Shown: positions 17,380 to 26,410, numbered from the stretch's first letter. The stretch is 64,000 bases of DNA from Pedobacter terrae (GCF_900100705.1 NZ_FNCH01000008.1:1-64000); one strand, 5' to 3'. A program made the numbers and translations. Notes: a model not told the origin generated them from the sequence alone.

Positions 17380-17660
17380 ATTTTAGGTTACTAAAGTCCC
17401 GCTCATCCGCTTCAAAGCCTCAGTTAGTACCTCACCTACGGGTTTTACGCTGCTATCGCCCGCCTGCAACTGGCAGTGGTTTAGCTGGCACAGGTTTCCG
17501 AAGTTTTAAAGTGCAAAGTGCAGGTAATCTTCCGAAATGTGATGTAGCGAGAACTCTGCGTTAGGGATTGTAAGGGTTCAGTACCGATCCTTTATCGGTA
17601 CCGCAGCGAAGCGGAGCCCTGGAAAGCCCGCCCCTTGCGCAGCTTGGGTAACGCCCAAAT
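17380..17660. repeat. GC-rich structured intergenic element
   Basis: About 280 bases of markedly higher GC content than the flanks, without any plausible gene. It holds a perfect 8-bp hairpin GTACCGAT-CCTTT-ATCGGTAC at 17581-17601, extended by an outer AGGGTTC / GAGCCCT pairing. Elements of this look (GTTAGGGATTG..., GGAAAGCCCG) recur in Sphingobacteriaceae intergenic regions in my recollection. It could be a non-autonomous repeat or an RNA of unknown function. The rest of 17181-17787 shows nothing recognisable. Confidence 0.45.
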
Positions 17661-17787
17661 AGTAAAGCCCTTAATTAGCCATACTACATCACAGTCTCCC
17701 AAACCTGTAAGGTTTGAAGAAGTGTCATTAATTTTTAAAGCTTAACCAATACACGACAAATATAATGTGCAAAATAACAAAATTAGC

Positions 17788-17795
17788 TAAGTTTG
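17788..17795 (+). promoter_or_regulatory. -7 promoter box of the ABC exporter gene
   Basis: TAAGTTTG matches TAnnTTTG. It lies only 6 bases before the ATG at 17802, so the transcript would be nearly leaderless if this box is used. Confidence 0.4.
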
Positions 17796-17801
17796 TAGGG
17801 A

Positions 17802-19592
17802 ATGAAACATTTACGCCGATTAAACAAATACTTTCTTAAATATAAATGGTGGATTATACCCGGAAGTATTTTCGTGGTGATTTCTAATATTTTTGGGGTC
17901 GTGCCTGCCCAGGTGATCGGCTATGCAGTAGACCTGATCGGCGAAAATATTCAGCTTTTTAACCTGTTTGATGGTTTCGACCGGCAGCCTATCATTTACG
18001 ATATATTTAGCAACAACCTTTTGTTTTTTGGTTTGCTGGTTATTGCACTTTATTTATTGCGCGGATTATTCCTGTTTTTTATGCGCCAAACCATCATATT
18101 AATGTCGCGGCATATCGAGTTTGACATGAAAAACGATATTTACCAACACTACCAGAAGCTTAGCTTAGGTTTTTACCGCCGGAATAACACTGGCGACTTG
18201 TTGAACCGGGCAACAGAAGATGTGACCCGGGTAAGGATGTACGTTGGCCCGGCGATTATGTACACGATTAACACTTTTGTTTTATCTCTGCTCGTCATCT
18301 GGTCGATGTTTGATGTGAATTCCAGGCTGGCCATCTATTGCCTGTTGCCCCTTCCCTTCCTTGTAGTCATTATTTATTATGTAAACACGCTGATCTTTAA
18401 AAAAAGCGGAAAGATACAAGAGCGTTTATCAGATCTGTCCAGCTTTGTACAGGAGCGTTTTTCAGGAATCAGGATTATTAAATCATATGTCCGTGAAGAT
18501 TATACCCGGAATATGTTCGAAATCCAGAGCAATGACTATAAAAGAGACTCGATGGGTTTAGTTAAAGTGTCGGCTTTGTTTTACCCTACCATGTTGCTAT
18601 TAATTGGATTAAGTACTATTTTAACCATATATATCGGCGGTATCCAGGTGATGAACGGTAGTATTACTGCGGGGAATATTGCCGAATTTATCATTTACAT
18701 TAACCAGTTAACCTTTCCCGTAACCATGCTAGGCTGGGTTACTTCTTTAATTCAGAGGGCTGCTGCATCGCAAAAAAGGATAAATGAGTTTTTAGATATC
18801 CCATCTGATATTCAATCGAACGAAACTGCAACGATGGAGCTTAACGGTAATATCAAATTTGATAATGTAAGCTTCACCTATCCGGACACAGGCATTGAGG
18901 CCCTGAAAAATGTGAGTTTTGAAATTAATAGTGGTGAATTCGTAGCCATTATCGGAAAAACGGGATCAGGAAAATCGACTTTGGCGAATCTGATGATGCG
19001 GATGTATGATGTAGAAAATGGCGCTATAGACATCGATGGAAAAAATATAAAGACACTAAACCTTAAGGGTTACCGCGGCCAGATTGGCTTTGTACCGCAA
19101 GAGGTTTTCCTCTTTTCGGATACCATAAAAAACAATATCGCCTTTGGTTTAGACGAAGTTACGGATGAAGAAGTGCATGAGGCTGCAAAAAACGCTTCGG
19201 TTTATACCAATATTATCGATTTCGAAGAAAAGTTTGAGACCATGCTGGGTGAACGCGGAATAACCTTATCTGGTGGGCAAAAACAACGGGTTTCCATTGC
19301 AAGAGCATTGATTAAATCACCTAAGATTTTAATCTTCGACGATTGTCTTTCGGCCGTTGATACCAGAACGGAGGAAGAAATACTTCAAAACCTTGGTAAA
19401 ATCATGGCCGGAAAAACAAGTATTTTAATTGCCCACAGGATTTCGACCATTAAAAATGCTGATAAGATCCTGGTACTGGATAACGGTAAAATCATTGAAC
19501 AAGGTACACATAATGAATTGCTTAGGTTAAACGGGAGTTATACGGAGCTTTATAATAATCAGCTTTTAGAGGAGGAAACCCGCACGATTTAA
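17802..19592 (+). CDS. ABC exporter, fused membrane and ATPase domains
   Basis: A 596-residue half-transporter of the MsbA/MdlB-like exporter type. Residues 1-310 form a six-helix membrane domain; the rest is the nucleotide-binding domain with Walker A GKTGSGKST, Q-loop VPQEVFLF, signature LSGGQKQR, Walker B ILIFDDCLSAVD and the switch histidine in LIAHR. The catalytic glutamate after Walker B is replaced by Asp514 (FDD instead of DE), as seen in the weak site of heterodimeric exporters, yet no partner gene is adjacent. Substrate unknown; lipids and drugs are both possible. Confidence 0.92.
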   Translation: MKHLRRLNKYFLKYKWWIIPGSIFVVISNIFGVVPAQVIGYAVDLIGENIQLFNLFDGFDRQPIIYDIFSNNLLFFGLLVIALYLLRGLFLFFMRQTIILMSRHIEFDMKNDIYQHYQKLSLGFYRRNNTGDLLNRATEDVTRVRMYVGPAIMYTINTFVLSLLVIWSMFDVNSRLAIYCLLPLPFLVVIIYYVNTLIFKKSGKIQERLSDLSSFVQERFSGIRIIKSYVREDYTRNMFEIQSNDYKRDSMGLVKVSALFYPTMLLLIGLSTILTIYIGGIQVMNGSITAGNIAEFIIYINQLTFPVTMLGWVTSLIQRAAASQKRINEFLDIPSDIQSNETATMELNGNIKFDNVSFTYPDTGIEALKNVSFEINSGEFVAIIGKTGSGKSTLANLMMRMYDVENGAIDIDGKNIKTLNLKGYRGQIGFVPQEVFLFSDTIKNNIAFGLDEVTDEEVHEAAKNASVYTNIIDFEEKFETMLGERGITLSGGQKQRVSIARALIKSPKILIFDDCLSAVDTRTEEEILQNLGKIMAGKTSILIAHRISTIKNADKILVLDNGKIIEQGTHNELLRLNGSYTELYNNQLLEEETRTI

Positions 19593-19610
19593 AATGTATT
19601 AAAATTGTAT

Positions 19611-19640
19611 TTTGAACTTTAAATATTTACTTTATATTTA
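19611..19640 (+). promoter_or_regulatory. Probable promoter of the DUF3276 gene
   Basis: TTTG at 19611-19614 is followed after 18 bases by TATATTTA at 19633-19640, close to the TTTG-N19-TAnnTTTG promoter type. The start site would be near 19647, about 25 bases before the ATG at 19672, and lies after the in-frame TTG at 19612. Confidence 0.45.
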
Positions 19641-19671
19641 CCGAAACCAAAAACCAACATCAATACCAACC

Positions 19672-19995
19672 ATGGGAGAATTCGACAACAAGGAAAGAGA
19701 AGAAGTTTTTTCAAAGAAAGTAAGAGCAGGGAAGAGAACTTATTTCTTCGACGTGAAGGCTACAAGATCGGGTGATTACTATTTAACAGTTACCGAGAGC
19801 AAGAAAAGATTAGAAGACGGTGTGTTTGTAAAACATAAAATCTTTTTATACAAAGAAGATTTCGAAAAATTTGCAGAAGGACTAAATGAAACTGTAGATT
19901 ACATCAAAACTCACCAGGATGTGGTTGAAAAACGTTATGAATATTCTGAAAATGGAGAACATAGCACCAAAGCAAGCGACGACTTTACTTTTTAA
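19672..19995 (+). CDS. DUF3276 (PUR-domain) protein
   Basis: A 107-residue protein of the DUF3276 family, which has the PUR-alpha-like fold associated with single-stranded DNA or RNA binding. The core reads VFSKKVRAGKRTYFFDV...SGDYYLTVTESKKR followed by a helix with EDFEKFAEGL. It is conserved across Bacteroidota and abundant in that phylum. The ATG at 19672 (MGEFDN) is preferred over a TTG 60 bases upstream because a promoter lies between them. Ends at a terminator shared with the convergent gene. Confidence 0.88.
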   Translation: MGEFDNKEREEVFSKKVRAGKRTYFFDVKATRSGDYYLTVTESKKRLEDGVFVKHKIFLYKEDFEKFAEGLNETVDYIKTHQDVVEKRYEYSENGEHSTKASDDFTF

Positions 19996-20012
19996 GTAAT
20001 TATAATTTCAAT

Positions 20013-20050
20013 AAAAAGCCTCCTGATTGTTAAAATCATGAGGCTTTTTT
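20013..20050. terminator. Bidirectional terminator
   Basis: A stem of about 12 bp with one mismatch (AAGCCTCCTGAT / ATCATGAGGCTT), flanked by A5 on the left and T8 on the right, separates the convergent DUF3276 gene and the membrane-protein gene at 20064. It can work on both strands. Confidence 0.82.
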
Positions 20051-20063
20051 TTATGGATGTATT

Positions 20064-20528
20064 TTATTTTATACCTACAGCGCTCACCGCTACTGCAAGA
20101 ATTAACATAAAATAACTTGCCAATAATATAATGGTTAGTATCCCCCAAAATTTAAACAGTGATTTTACATTCGCAACGGCATCATTTAAATTTTCCTGAT
20201 CGCCAAACAGCACACCTTGCTTGCCCTTAGCAGAAAAACGCAACAACAATAAACTTGGGTAAAAAAACAGTAAGGCCAGTAACAGGTAAAATATGGTAAT
20301 ACCTGTTGCGCCAATACCGGCCAATGGCCCCAATTGATTAAGCATTGCAGGATTTGCTGATATTGCAGCTCCTATTCCAAATGAACTTATGGTTAAAAAT
20401 GCAGAGATCACAAAACCTACAACCGATAAAAATCTGGCCCATTTACTCATATCGTAAAAATAGCTCCGCATTTCTTCGGTCACAATCAATTTTACTTCTT
20501 GAGGCACTTCATTTTCAAAATCTTCCAT
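20064..20528 (-). CDS. DUF5362-like membrane protein
   Basis: A 154-residue protein with an acidic N-terminal tail, then about three hydrophobic segments: residues 33-55, 68-95 and 125-150. The block MRSYFYDMSKWARFLSVVGFV resembles the DUF5362 family of Bacteroidota membrane proteins. No catalytic motif is visible. Role unknown. Its promoter region lies in the 200-base gap shared with divergent ychF. Confidence 0.65.
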   Translation of the reverse strand: MEDFENEVPQEVKLIVTEEMRSYFYDMSKWARFLSVVGFVISAFLTISSFGIGAAISANPAMLNQLGPLAGIGATGITIFYLLLALLFFYPSLLLLRFSAKGKQGVLFGDQENLNDAVANVKSLFKFWGILTIILLASYFMLILAVAVSAVGIK

Positions 20529-20612
20529 CTATCTCTATCTATTTTGGGCTAAACTTAGATAAAATATAGATTTGATACAAGAGCAAGGGTTTAAATAAAG
20601 GTTTTAAAAGCT

Positions 20613-20620
20613 TATCTTTG
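20613..20620 (+). promoter_or_regulatory. -7 promoter box of ychF
   Basis: TATCTTTG matches TAnnTTTG exactly. Transcription would begin near 20627, leaving a leader of about 100 bases before the ychF ATG at 20728. Confidence 0.5.
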
Positions 20621-20727
20621 CGCGGTTTTAGCGGAGATGTATTACGAAAATGTGAGATGGGTGACGTGATGGATAAAGCGATTACCGGCTGAAGACTGTT
20701 GACTAAAGACTTAAAGACTAATAAATA

Positions 20728-21828
20728 ATGGCATTACAATGTGGTATAGTGGGTTTACCAAATGTGGGAAAATCGACTCTTTTTAACTGTTTATCAAATG
20801 CAAAAGCGCAGGCCGCAAACTTTCCCTTTTGTACTATTGAACCTAATGTTGGTGTAATTACAGTTCCTGATGATAGATTAACCAAACTGGCAGAGTTGGT
20901 TAAACCAAACAAAGTGCAACCGAACACCATCGAGATTGTAGATATTGCCGGTTTGGTAAAAGGTGCATCAAAAGGCGAAGGCTTAGGAAACCAGTTTTTA
21001 GGAAATATCCGTGCGACGAATGCGATTATTCATGTTTTACGTTGTTTTGATGATGGAAATGTAATCCATGTAGATGGTTCTGTTGATCCGATCCGCGATC
21101 GCGAAATTATTGATACTGAATTGCAACTTAAAGATTTGGATACTGTTGATAAACGTATTCAAAAAGTTGAAAAAATGGCTAAAACAGGTGGCGATAAAGA
21201 TGCGAAACGTACTTATGAAATTTTAACTGTGGTTAAATCTCATCTGGAGAGTGGTAAATCGATTCGTACAGCACCATTAGCGCAAGATGATTTTGATTTT
21301 ATTGAAGATTTGGGTTTGCTTACGCAAAAACCAGTTATGTATGTTTGTAACGTTGATGAAGCTTCGGTAATTAACGGCAATAAATATGTTGATCTGGTTA
21401 GGGCAAACGTTGCGGATGAAAATGCGGAAGTTTTAGTGATCTCTGCTAAAATTGAATCAGAAATTGCTGAACTGGACAGCTACGAAGAGCGCCAGGAATT
21501 TTTGGCTGATTTAGGTTTAACTGAATCTGGCGTAAATAAATTGATCCGCGCTGCTTATAAATTATTAAACCTTTATACTTATTTTACTGCTGGTGTACAG
21601 GAAGTAAGGGCATGGACCATTACCAAAGGTTTTACAGCGCCTCAAGCTGCTGGTGTAATCCACACTGATTTTGAAAAAGGATTTATCCGTGCCGAGGTAA
21701 TTAAATACAACGATTTCGTAACCTTAGGTTCTGAAAATGCCTGTAAAGATGCTGGTAAATTGGGTGTTGAAGGAAAAACCTATGTAGTGGAAGATGGCGA
21801 CATTATGCATTTCAGATTTAATGTTTAA
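20728..21828 (+). CDS. ychF: YchF/OLA1-type ATPase
   Basis: A TRAFAC GTPase-fold protein that prefers ATP and binds ribosomes; implicated in translation and stress responses. The 366 residues carry G1 [10 protein letters not shown]3 [16 protein letters not shown], and NVDE in place of the canonical NKxD, which is the known reason for ATP preference. The C-terminal TGS domain begins around residue 280 and ends with [14 protein letters not shown]. Full length and intact. Confidence 0.96.
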   Translation: MALQCGIVGLPNVGKSTLFNCLSNAKAQAANFPFCTIEPNVGVITVPDDRLTKLAELVKPNKVQPNTIEIVDIAGLVKGASKGEGLGNQFLGNIRATNAIIHVLRCFDDGNVIHVDGSVDPIRDREIIDTELQLKDLDTVDKRIQKVEKMAKTGGDKDAKRTYEILTVVKSHLESGKSIRTAPLAQDDFDFIEDLGLLTQKPVMYVCNVDEASVINGNKYVDLVRANVADENAEVLVISAKIESEIAELDSYEERQEFLADLGLTESGVNKLIRAAYKLLNLYTYFTAGVQEVRAWTITKGFTAPQAAGVIHTDFEKGFIRAEVIKYNDFVTLGSENACKDAGKLGVEGKTYVVEDGDIMHFRFNV

Positions 21829-21837
21829 GCCTGCCCC

Positions 21838-21858
21838 AAACCCCTAAAGGGGGTTTTT
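21838..21858 (+). terminator. Terminator after ychF
   Basis: AAACCCC-TAAAG-GGGGTTT followed by TT, 10 bases beyond the ychF stop. A compact 7-bp stem with a U-rich end. Confidence 0.7.
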
Positions 21859-21876
21859 AAAGTATTGATAGTATAG

Positions 21877-21901
21877 AGCCACTTGAAAGAGTGGCTTTTT
21901 G
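21877..21901 (+). terminator. Second terminator hairpin after ychF
   Basis: AGCCAC...GTGGCT stem at 21877-21896 followed by TTTTTG. Acts as a back-up to the hairpin 20 bases upstream. Confidence 0.65.
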
Positions 21902-21938
21902 TTTAGAGATCTTTGTCATGGCACAGAATCTATTAGTC

Positions 21939-21986
21939 AGAGTTGACAACTTTAATAACACGGTTACACGGAAAGTTGTCAACTCT
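21939..21986. repeat. 14-bp inverted repeat
   Basis: AGAGTTGACAACTT at 21939-21952 and its exact complement at 21973-21986 enclose 20 bases. It lies in a 750-base gene-free interval (21829-22575) made of dispersed intergenic repeats. No transposase and no target duplication were found, so an insertion sequence is not supported. Confidence 0.65.
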
Positions 21987-22217
21987 TCAAGTATCATAAG
22001 TGATTTTGCCACAGAAGCTCGGAAAACGCGGAAGATGTTACGCTGTCAGGCACAGTTAGTAGCGTAAGGAATTAACCACAGATGCGCACGGATAAACACA
22101 GATAATTAAGCGAAGAACTTCCTTTTTACCTTTTAGCAGCCATGCTGCCAATTAAACCCGTAAGCTTAAATGAACTAATATTTCTTCATTGGGAACAACT
22201 CTGAATATTAACTAAAG

Positions 22218-22238
22218 ATCCTGAAATAAATTCAGGAT
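22218..22238. repeat. Dispersed hairpin repeat
   Basis: ATCCTGAA-ATAAA-TTCAGGAT, an 8-bp stem with the same ATAAA loop and CTGAA/TTCAG core as the hairpin at 189-205. Both are followed by a GACGA word. This is a second copy of the same intergenic repeat family. Confidence 0.65.
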
Positions 22239-22493
22239 GACGAACACTAGAAGGTACAGAATACACAGAATTATATTTCTGCACCCAGCCTAAAATATTA
22301 GCAGCGAATTTGCCCTTTAAACCCGATTGACAGTGAAAGCGCCTGATCCTTCATCAGGCCTTGAACAGAAAGCGGGAACAAACGTTAAAAAGAACTTCTG
22401 CCCTTGCTTTTCAAACACAAAGAAATATTTCTGACGCAGAAAACACGGAAGAGGTTCGTAGCGACGATAAGCCGTAAGTTAAAATTTCGAGCG

Positions 22494-22563
22494 GAGTGCG
22501 ACTCCATTGAGAAATCTAAAAGATAGATCTCTCCGTTTCGCTACACTTCAGTTGAGATGACGA
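22494..22563. repeat. Copy of the long palindromic intergenic repeat
   Basis: The sequence TCTCC.TTTCGCT.CACTTCAGT.GA.ATGACGAC shared with 3302-3337 lies at its right end, again just downstream of a minus-strand gene stop (HAD hydrolase, 22576). Its left arm is more degenerate. The shared position 3' of genes suggests a transcript-end role. Confidence 0.6.
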
Positions 22564-22575
22564 CTTCTCTATCTA

Positions 22576-23190
22576 TTAAACCTCTAAGCCATAAGCGGCC
22601 AATTGCACTTTTGTATCCTCGTAGCTGCTGTGATGAATGCCTTTTAATCCCAAACCTTCGGCAACCTGAACAAATAACATCCGATCATCGATGTACAAAC
22701 TGGTTTCTACATCGCTCTGCGATATATCAATTGCCACCTTAAAAATATCGGCATCTGGCTTGCGGAAATGCACAAAACTGGATGACACAAAAAAATCGAC
22801 AAACTCATTCAGCTTGAAGGTATTAATGCGGTATTGGTTGAGTTCTCTACCTTCGTTGCTGATTACGGCTACCTTTAAGTGATATTTCTTTTTTAAATCG
22901 CAGATCAATTGAATCATTTCCGGATAAGGAAGCGATTTTTTGAACATGAATTCCTTAAAATCATCGTAGGTAAAGTTGCGCTTTTTGAAGAAAACAATAC
23001 GCTCCAGATATTCATCAAGCGTTAATTTACCCACTTCATAGGTATCGAACGTAAGGTGGTGGCGTTCTTCGAGATCAACAGAATCGAGGTCAAAAAGTAC
23101 AGAAGCCTCTCCTCTTGCATGCCTATCCCAGCCATTCGTTAACAAAACGCCCCCGATATCGGTAAAAAGTGTGGTAATTTTCTTTTGCAT
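22576..23190 (-). CDS. HAD-family hydrolase
   Basis: A 204-residue haloacid-dehalogenase superfamily phosphatase of the YihX/GGVL type. Motif I is FTDIGGVLLTNGW, where the second Asp of DxD is replaced by Gly as in the GGVL subgroup, motif II is AVISNEG, motif III is KPDADIF and motif IV is YIDDR. The helical cap lies between residues about 20 and 90. Substrate unknown, probably a sugar phosphate or nucleotide. It lies 9 bases downstream of mgtE on the same strand and is probably co-transcribed. Confidence 0.85.
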   Translation of the reverse strand: MQKKITTLFTDIGGVLLTNGWDRHARGEASVLFDLDSVDLEERHHLTFDTYEVGKLTLDEYLERIVFFKKRNFTYDDFKEFMFKKSLPYPEMIQLICDLKKKYHLKVAVISNEGRELNQYRINTFKLNEFVDFFVSSSFVHFRKPDADIFKVAIDISQSDVETSLYIDDRMLFVQVAEGLGLKGIHHSSYEDTKVQLAAYGLEV

Positions 23191-23199
23191 GATTTAAAT

Positions 23200-24576
23200 T
23201 TAAAGTAAGACGCCTTTTAGGATCAATACGGCGACACTGAAATAAATGACAATGCCGGTTACATCTACCATGGTGGCTACAAATGGTGCCGATGACGTTG
23301 CAGGATCGAGTTTCAGTTTTTTCAGGATAATTGGCATCATTGAACCGATTAAACTACCCCATAAAACAATTCCTACCAGGGTAAAGAATATAGTAGTTGC
23401 AATGAGAAGCCAGTGTGGCCCGTAATTATAAAGGTGTAATTCTTGCCAGGTTACAATGCGGACGAAACCGATTGTACCTAAAATGATTCCGAGTAAAGCT
23501 CCTGAAACCAGTTCACGACGCATCACACGCCACCATTCTGCAATGGTTACTTCGCCCAGGGCCATGGCCTGAATAATTAATGTTGACGCCTGGGAACCGC
23601 TGTTCCCCCCGCTGCTCATGATCAATGGAATAAAAAGAGACAATACCACTGCCTTTTCGAGTTCAATTTCGAAGTGTTGCATGGCTGTGGCAGTTAACAT
23701 TTCGCCCAAAAAGAGTACAATTAGCCAACCGGCACGTTTTTTTACCAGTTTTAAAATCGGGATATCCAGATAAGGCTCGTCTAAAGCTTCGGTACCCCCT
23801 ATTTTGTGCATATCTTCAGTATACTCTTCGTTGGCAATCCATAAAATATCATCAACGGTAACAATACCTAAAAGAATGTTGTTCTCATCTACCACAGGTA
23901 AAGCTACGCGGTTGTTCATCCTAAAGATGTTAATGGCATCTTCCTGAGGATCGTTTGCTTTTAAGGCGATGAAACGTTTATCGGTCAATTCGCCGATAAT
24001 AGCTTCAGGATCAGCGAGCAAGACCTCACGGATTCTGATATCATCCAGCAGTACACCTTCCTTATTAATTACATACACCACATCAATGGTTTCGGAATTT
24101 TTTCCATAACGCCTGATGTGTGCTAAAACCCTTGTGATAGACCATTCGGGTTTTACAGCAATGTAATCGGGTGTCATTAAACGGCCGATACTGTCTTCTT
24201 TATAACCTAAAAGTGCAAGCGATTCTTTACGTTCTTCGGGAGGCAAAAGGGTGATCATTTTTTTAACAACATCGCCTTTTAACTCGCTAAAAAGTGCAGT
24301 ACGATCATCAGGTGGCAGGTCTTTAATAATCTGATTAAGTTTATTGCCTGAAAGTTTTTTGATGATACGCTCCTGTGTAGGAAAATCCAGGATCCTGAAT
24401 ACATTTACAGCCCTGTTGAGTGATAAGGTTTCAATAAATTTAGCTGCATGTTGTGGGAGTTCATCTATCAGTTCTTCAACATCCGAAATATTCAGTTGAT
24501 CCAGATATTGCTTTAATGCTCTATCATTTTCTTTTTCAAGTAGTTCCTGAATTTCTTCCACAACCATTTCTTCCAT
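23200..24576 (-). CDS. mgtE: Magnesium transporter MgtE
   Basis: A Mg2+ channel of the inner membrane. The 458 residues show the usual order: N-terminal MgtE_N superhelix (about 20-130) with LPPDDRTALFSEL, two CBS domains (about 135-255) that sense cytosolic Mg2+, a plug helix, and five membrane helices from about 280 with the pore motif SGGNSGSQASTLIIQAMALGE (GNSGSQ). All parts are present. A near-consensus promoter box (CACCTTTG) is seen on the minus strand at 24625-24632. No Mg2+ riboswitch was recognised in the short leader. Confidence 0.95.
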   Translation of the reverse strand: MEEMVVEEIQELLEKENDRALKQYLDQLNISDVEELIDELPQHAAKFIETLSLNRAVNVFRILDFPTQERIIKKLSGNKLNQIIKDLPPDDRTALFSELKGDVVKKMITLLPPEERKESLALLGYKEDSIGRLMTPDYIAVKPEWSITRVLAHIRRYGKNSETIDVVYVINKEGVLLDDIRIREVLLADPEAIIGELTDKRFIALKANDPQEDAINIFRMNNRVALPVVDENNILLGIVTVDDILWIANEEYTEDMHKIGGTEALDEPYLDIPILKLVKKRAGWLIVLFLGEMLTATAMQHFEIELEKAVVLSLFIPLIMSSGGNSGSQASTLIIQAMALGEVTIAEWWRVMRRELVSGALLGIILGTIGFVRIVTWQELHLYNYGPHWLLIATTIFFTLVGIVLWGSLIGSMMPIILKKLKLDPATSSAPFVATMVDVTGIVIYFSVAVLILKGVLL

Positions 24577-24883
24577 ACACAGCTATTTATTTTGTTACAT
24601 GCTTAAACCTTAATTAACGGTTCGCAAAGGTGCATTTTTATTTCTTAAAAAGCCAACCTGCGCACCTAAAATCCGCATAGCAGAAAGCCTAATTTCAAAA
24701 TACAAGTGTATAAAGCCAAATCAGTGCAGGTTTGATAAATGAATTAATCATTTTTTAACCTAAAATATATCGGGTAAACAGATTTGCCCACACATCAAAT
24801 CTTATTGTACTTCCGGTAGTTTGTAGCGAACATTCATTTGGACATGTAGCTTAACACAATATCCTCTAACAAAAAACAGAAAA

Positions 24884-24891
24884 TAATTTTG
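24884..24891 (+). promoter_or_regulatory. -7 promoter box of the LytTR regulator
   Basis: TAATTTTG fits TAnnTTTG. The predicted start near 24898 leaves about 20 bases before the ATG at 24919 and excludes the in-frame TTG at 24889, which overlaps the box. Confidence 0.55.
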
Positions 24892-24918
24892 TATATTGTC
24901 ATATCTATTCTATCTCTC

Positions 24919-25659
24919 ATGAACAACACCATACCCTGCATCATTATTGATGATGATCAGTCAGCTATTGACATTCTTCAAGAATTCATCTCAGCATTTC
25001 CGAGGCTAAGGCTAGAACTCACCTATACCAAATCAATTTCAGCACTAAACGATATTACCATGTTGAAGCAAAGCCACATCATCTTCACGGATATCGACAT
25101 GCCTCATCTTTCAGGAATTAACCTCGCAGAAAATCTGAAAGGCGAACCACACAATATTATTTTTATTACCTCATACCCGGAATATGCGATCGAGGCTTTT
25201 AAAGTCAGGGCAAAGCATTATCTTCTTAAGCCCTTTGATCTTTCAGAATTTGCAAAAGTTGTAAATGATGTATTAAAAGAATGCTACGGGAGCCATAATT
25301 TCGAAGGAGATAGTGAAGATGTTTTCTATTTTAGAAAATCCAGCGATAAAAGCACCATATTAACTGTGCCAAAAAACGACATCATCTATATCCAGGGTTC
25401 AAATAACCATATCCATCTATACACGCCTACTGAAAATCATTCGGTTTATATGACCATTAAAGAGATGGAAGAAAAACTTAAATACCATACCAGCTTTTTC
25501 AGGGTACACAAATCTTACATCATCAATTCGGCTTTTGTAAAGAAAATTGAAGGTAACAAGATAAACCTCGGAAAGTATGAAGTATTGATGGCGGCACATT
25601 ACAAGGCAGCTTTCGCCAAGTTCATTGAAGAACGGTTTCTATTATCCGGCAGAACTTAG
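24919..25659 (+). CDS. LytTR-type response regulator
   Basis: A 246-residue response regulator: receiver domain (about 1-120) with the acidic pair IIDDDQ, the phospho-acceptor in FTDIDMPHLSG and the lysine in HYLLKPFD; then a LytTR DNA-binding domain (about 145-240) with IYIQGSNNHIHLY and FFRVHKSYIIN. In Bacteroidota such regulators usually sit beside a LytS/YesM-type histidine kinase, but no kinase gene is within reach here, so this is an orphan. Start chosen at ATG 24919 because of the promoter box. Confidence 0.92.
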   Translation: MNNTIPCIIIDDDQSAIDILQEFISAFPRLRLELTYTKSISALNDITMLKQSHIIFTDIDMPHLSGINLAENLKGEPHNIIFITSYPEYAIEAFKVRAKHYLLKPFDLSEFAKVVNDVLKECYGSHNFEGDSEDVFYFRKSSDKSTILTVPKNDIIYIQGSNNHIHLYTPTENHSVYMTIKEMEEKLKYHTSFFRVHKSYIINSAFVKKIEGNKINLGKYEVLMAAHYKAAFAKFIEERFLLSGRT

Positions 25660-25869
25660 CCTGAGCTGTGACGGTTGGTGGTTCGTCGCTGAAGATAATT
25701 AATCGAATTTGACACGTTAACATCAGAAAAGACTGATAGATAGATGCTTATCTCAGATACTGATCAAAATTCATAGCAGTTTCTTACCTAAACATTAATA
25801 GCAATAGATATAGCTGAATTTAACTGTATTTTTTTATTAAAAATGCCCAAAAAATAAGTTTTCAAATCC

Positions 25870-25877
25870 TATATTTG
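25870..25877 (+). promoter_or_regulatory. -7 promoter box of the tRNA gene
   Basis: TATATTTG matches TAnnTTTG exactly and lies 7 bases before the first base of the tRNA. Confidence 0.6.
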
Positions 25878-25884
25878 CAGCCTT

Positions 25885-25956
25885 GCTCCCGTAGTTCAAT
25901 GGATAGAATTATGGTTTCCGGTACCATCGATATGAGTTCGAATCTCGTCGGGAGCA
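25885..25956 (+). tRNA. tRNA-Arg (anticodon CCG)
   Basis: Full cloverleaf: acceptor GCTCCCG / CGGGAGC, D-stem GTTC / GAAT, anticodon stem ATGGT / ACCAT with loop TTCCGGT, and T-stem ATGAG / CTCGT with loop TTCGAAT. The anticodon is CCG, reading CGG arginine codons. The discriminator base is A and CCA is not encoded. A promoter box lies just upstream and a strong terminator 4 bases downstream, so it is a single-gene unit. Confidence 0.95.
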
Positions 25957-25959
25957 CTT

Positions 25960-25995
25960 AAGGAAACAACAGACCTATGTTGTTTCCTTCTTTTT
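25960..25995 (+). terminator. Terminator of the tRNA-Arg transcript
   Basis: A perfect 11-bp stem AAGGAAACAAC / GTTGTTTCCTT with an 8-base loop, then CTTTTT. It lies directly after the tRNA. Confidence 0.9.
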
Positions 25996-25996
25996 A

Positions 25997-26410
25997 TCCA
26001 ATAAAACTTTAAAACACAAATTGTTACAACATCCATAGCATGATGTTGGGGCTTTACTCACAAGTTTTATGATGCTCCATGCGGGAACAAGCACCTTAAA
26101 ATTACTTACTAAACACATCTACCATACAGGTACTAAAAAGAAAGTCCGTATGATTCATTTGGATTGTTGAATGCCAACATGATACAAACATTTAGCTTAA
26201 CTGGAATTTCGATGCATGAGGTCTGCCCTAATAAAAACTGGATATTGTGGCGTATCGAAAACAAGAAATCTATCATAATTAAAGCCTGCTCCCGATATAT
26301 TCTATGTTAATGATATGAATGTGCAACAGTTTCAATCAGTATCAGAAATTATGCCCAATAATTCATTATTAATGAAAAATTCAATTATAGTCAATTACAA
26401 TGATAATATA
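25997..26410. other. Gene-free interval
   Basis: About 410 AT-rich bases between the tRNA terminator and the zinc-finger gene. All six frames are broken by frequent stops and no RNA structure or repeat stands out. The position next to a tRNA is a common place for integrated elements, but no integrase and no repeated tRNA 3' end were seen. Confidence 0.4.

Noticed and set aside
21939-21986. 14-bp inverted repeat considered as insertion-sequence ends
   Set aside because: The repeats are only 20 bases apart, enclose no transposase and show no target duplication; it fits a dispersed hairpin repeat.
24577-24883. Leader of mgtE considered for a magnesium riboswitch
   Set aside because: The predicted promoter box leaves a leader of only about 40 bases and no conserved M-box or similar structure is visible.
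25885-26410. Possible integration site next to the tRNA-Arg gene
   Set aside because: No integrase gene and no repeat of the tRNA 3' end was found in the following kilobases, so there is no evidence for an integrated element.
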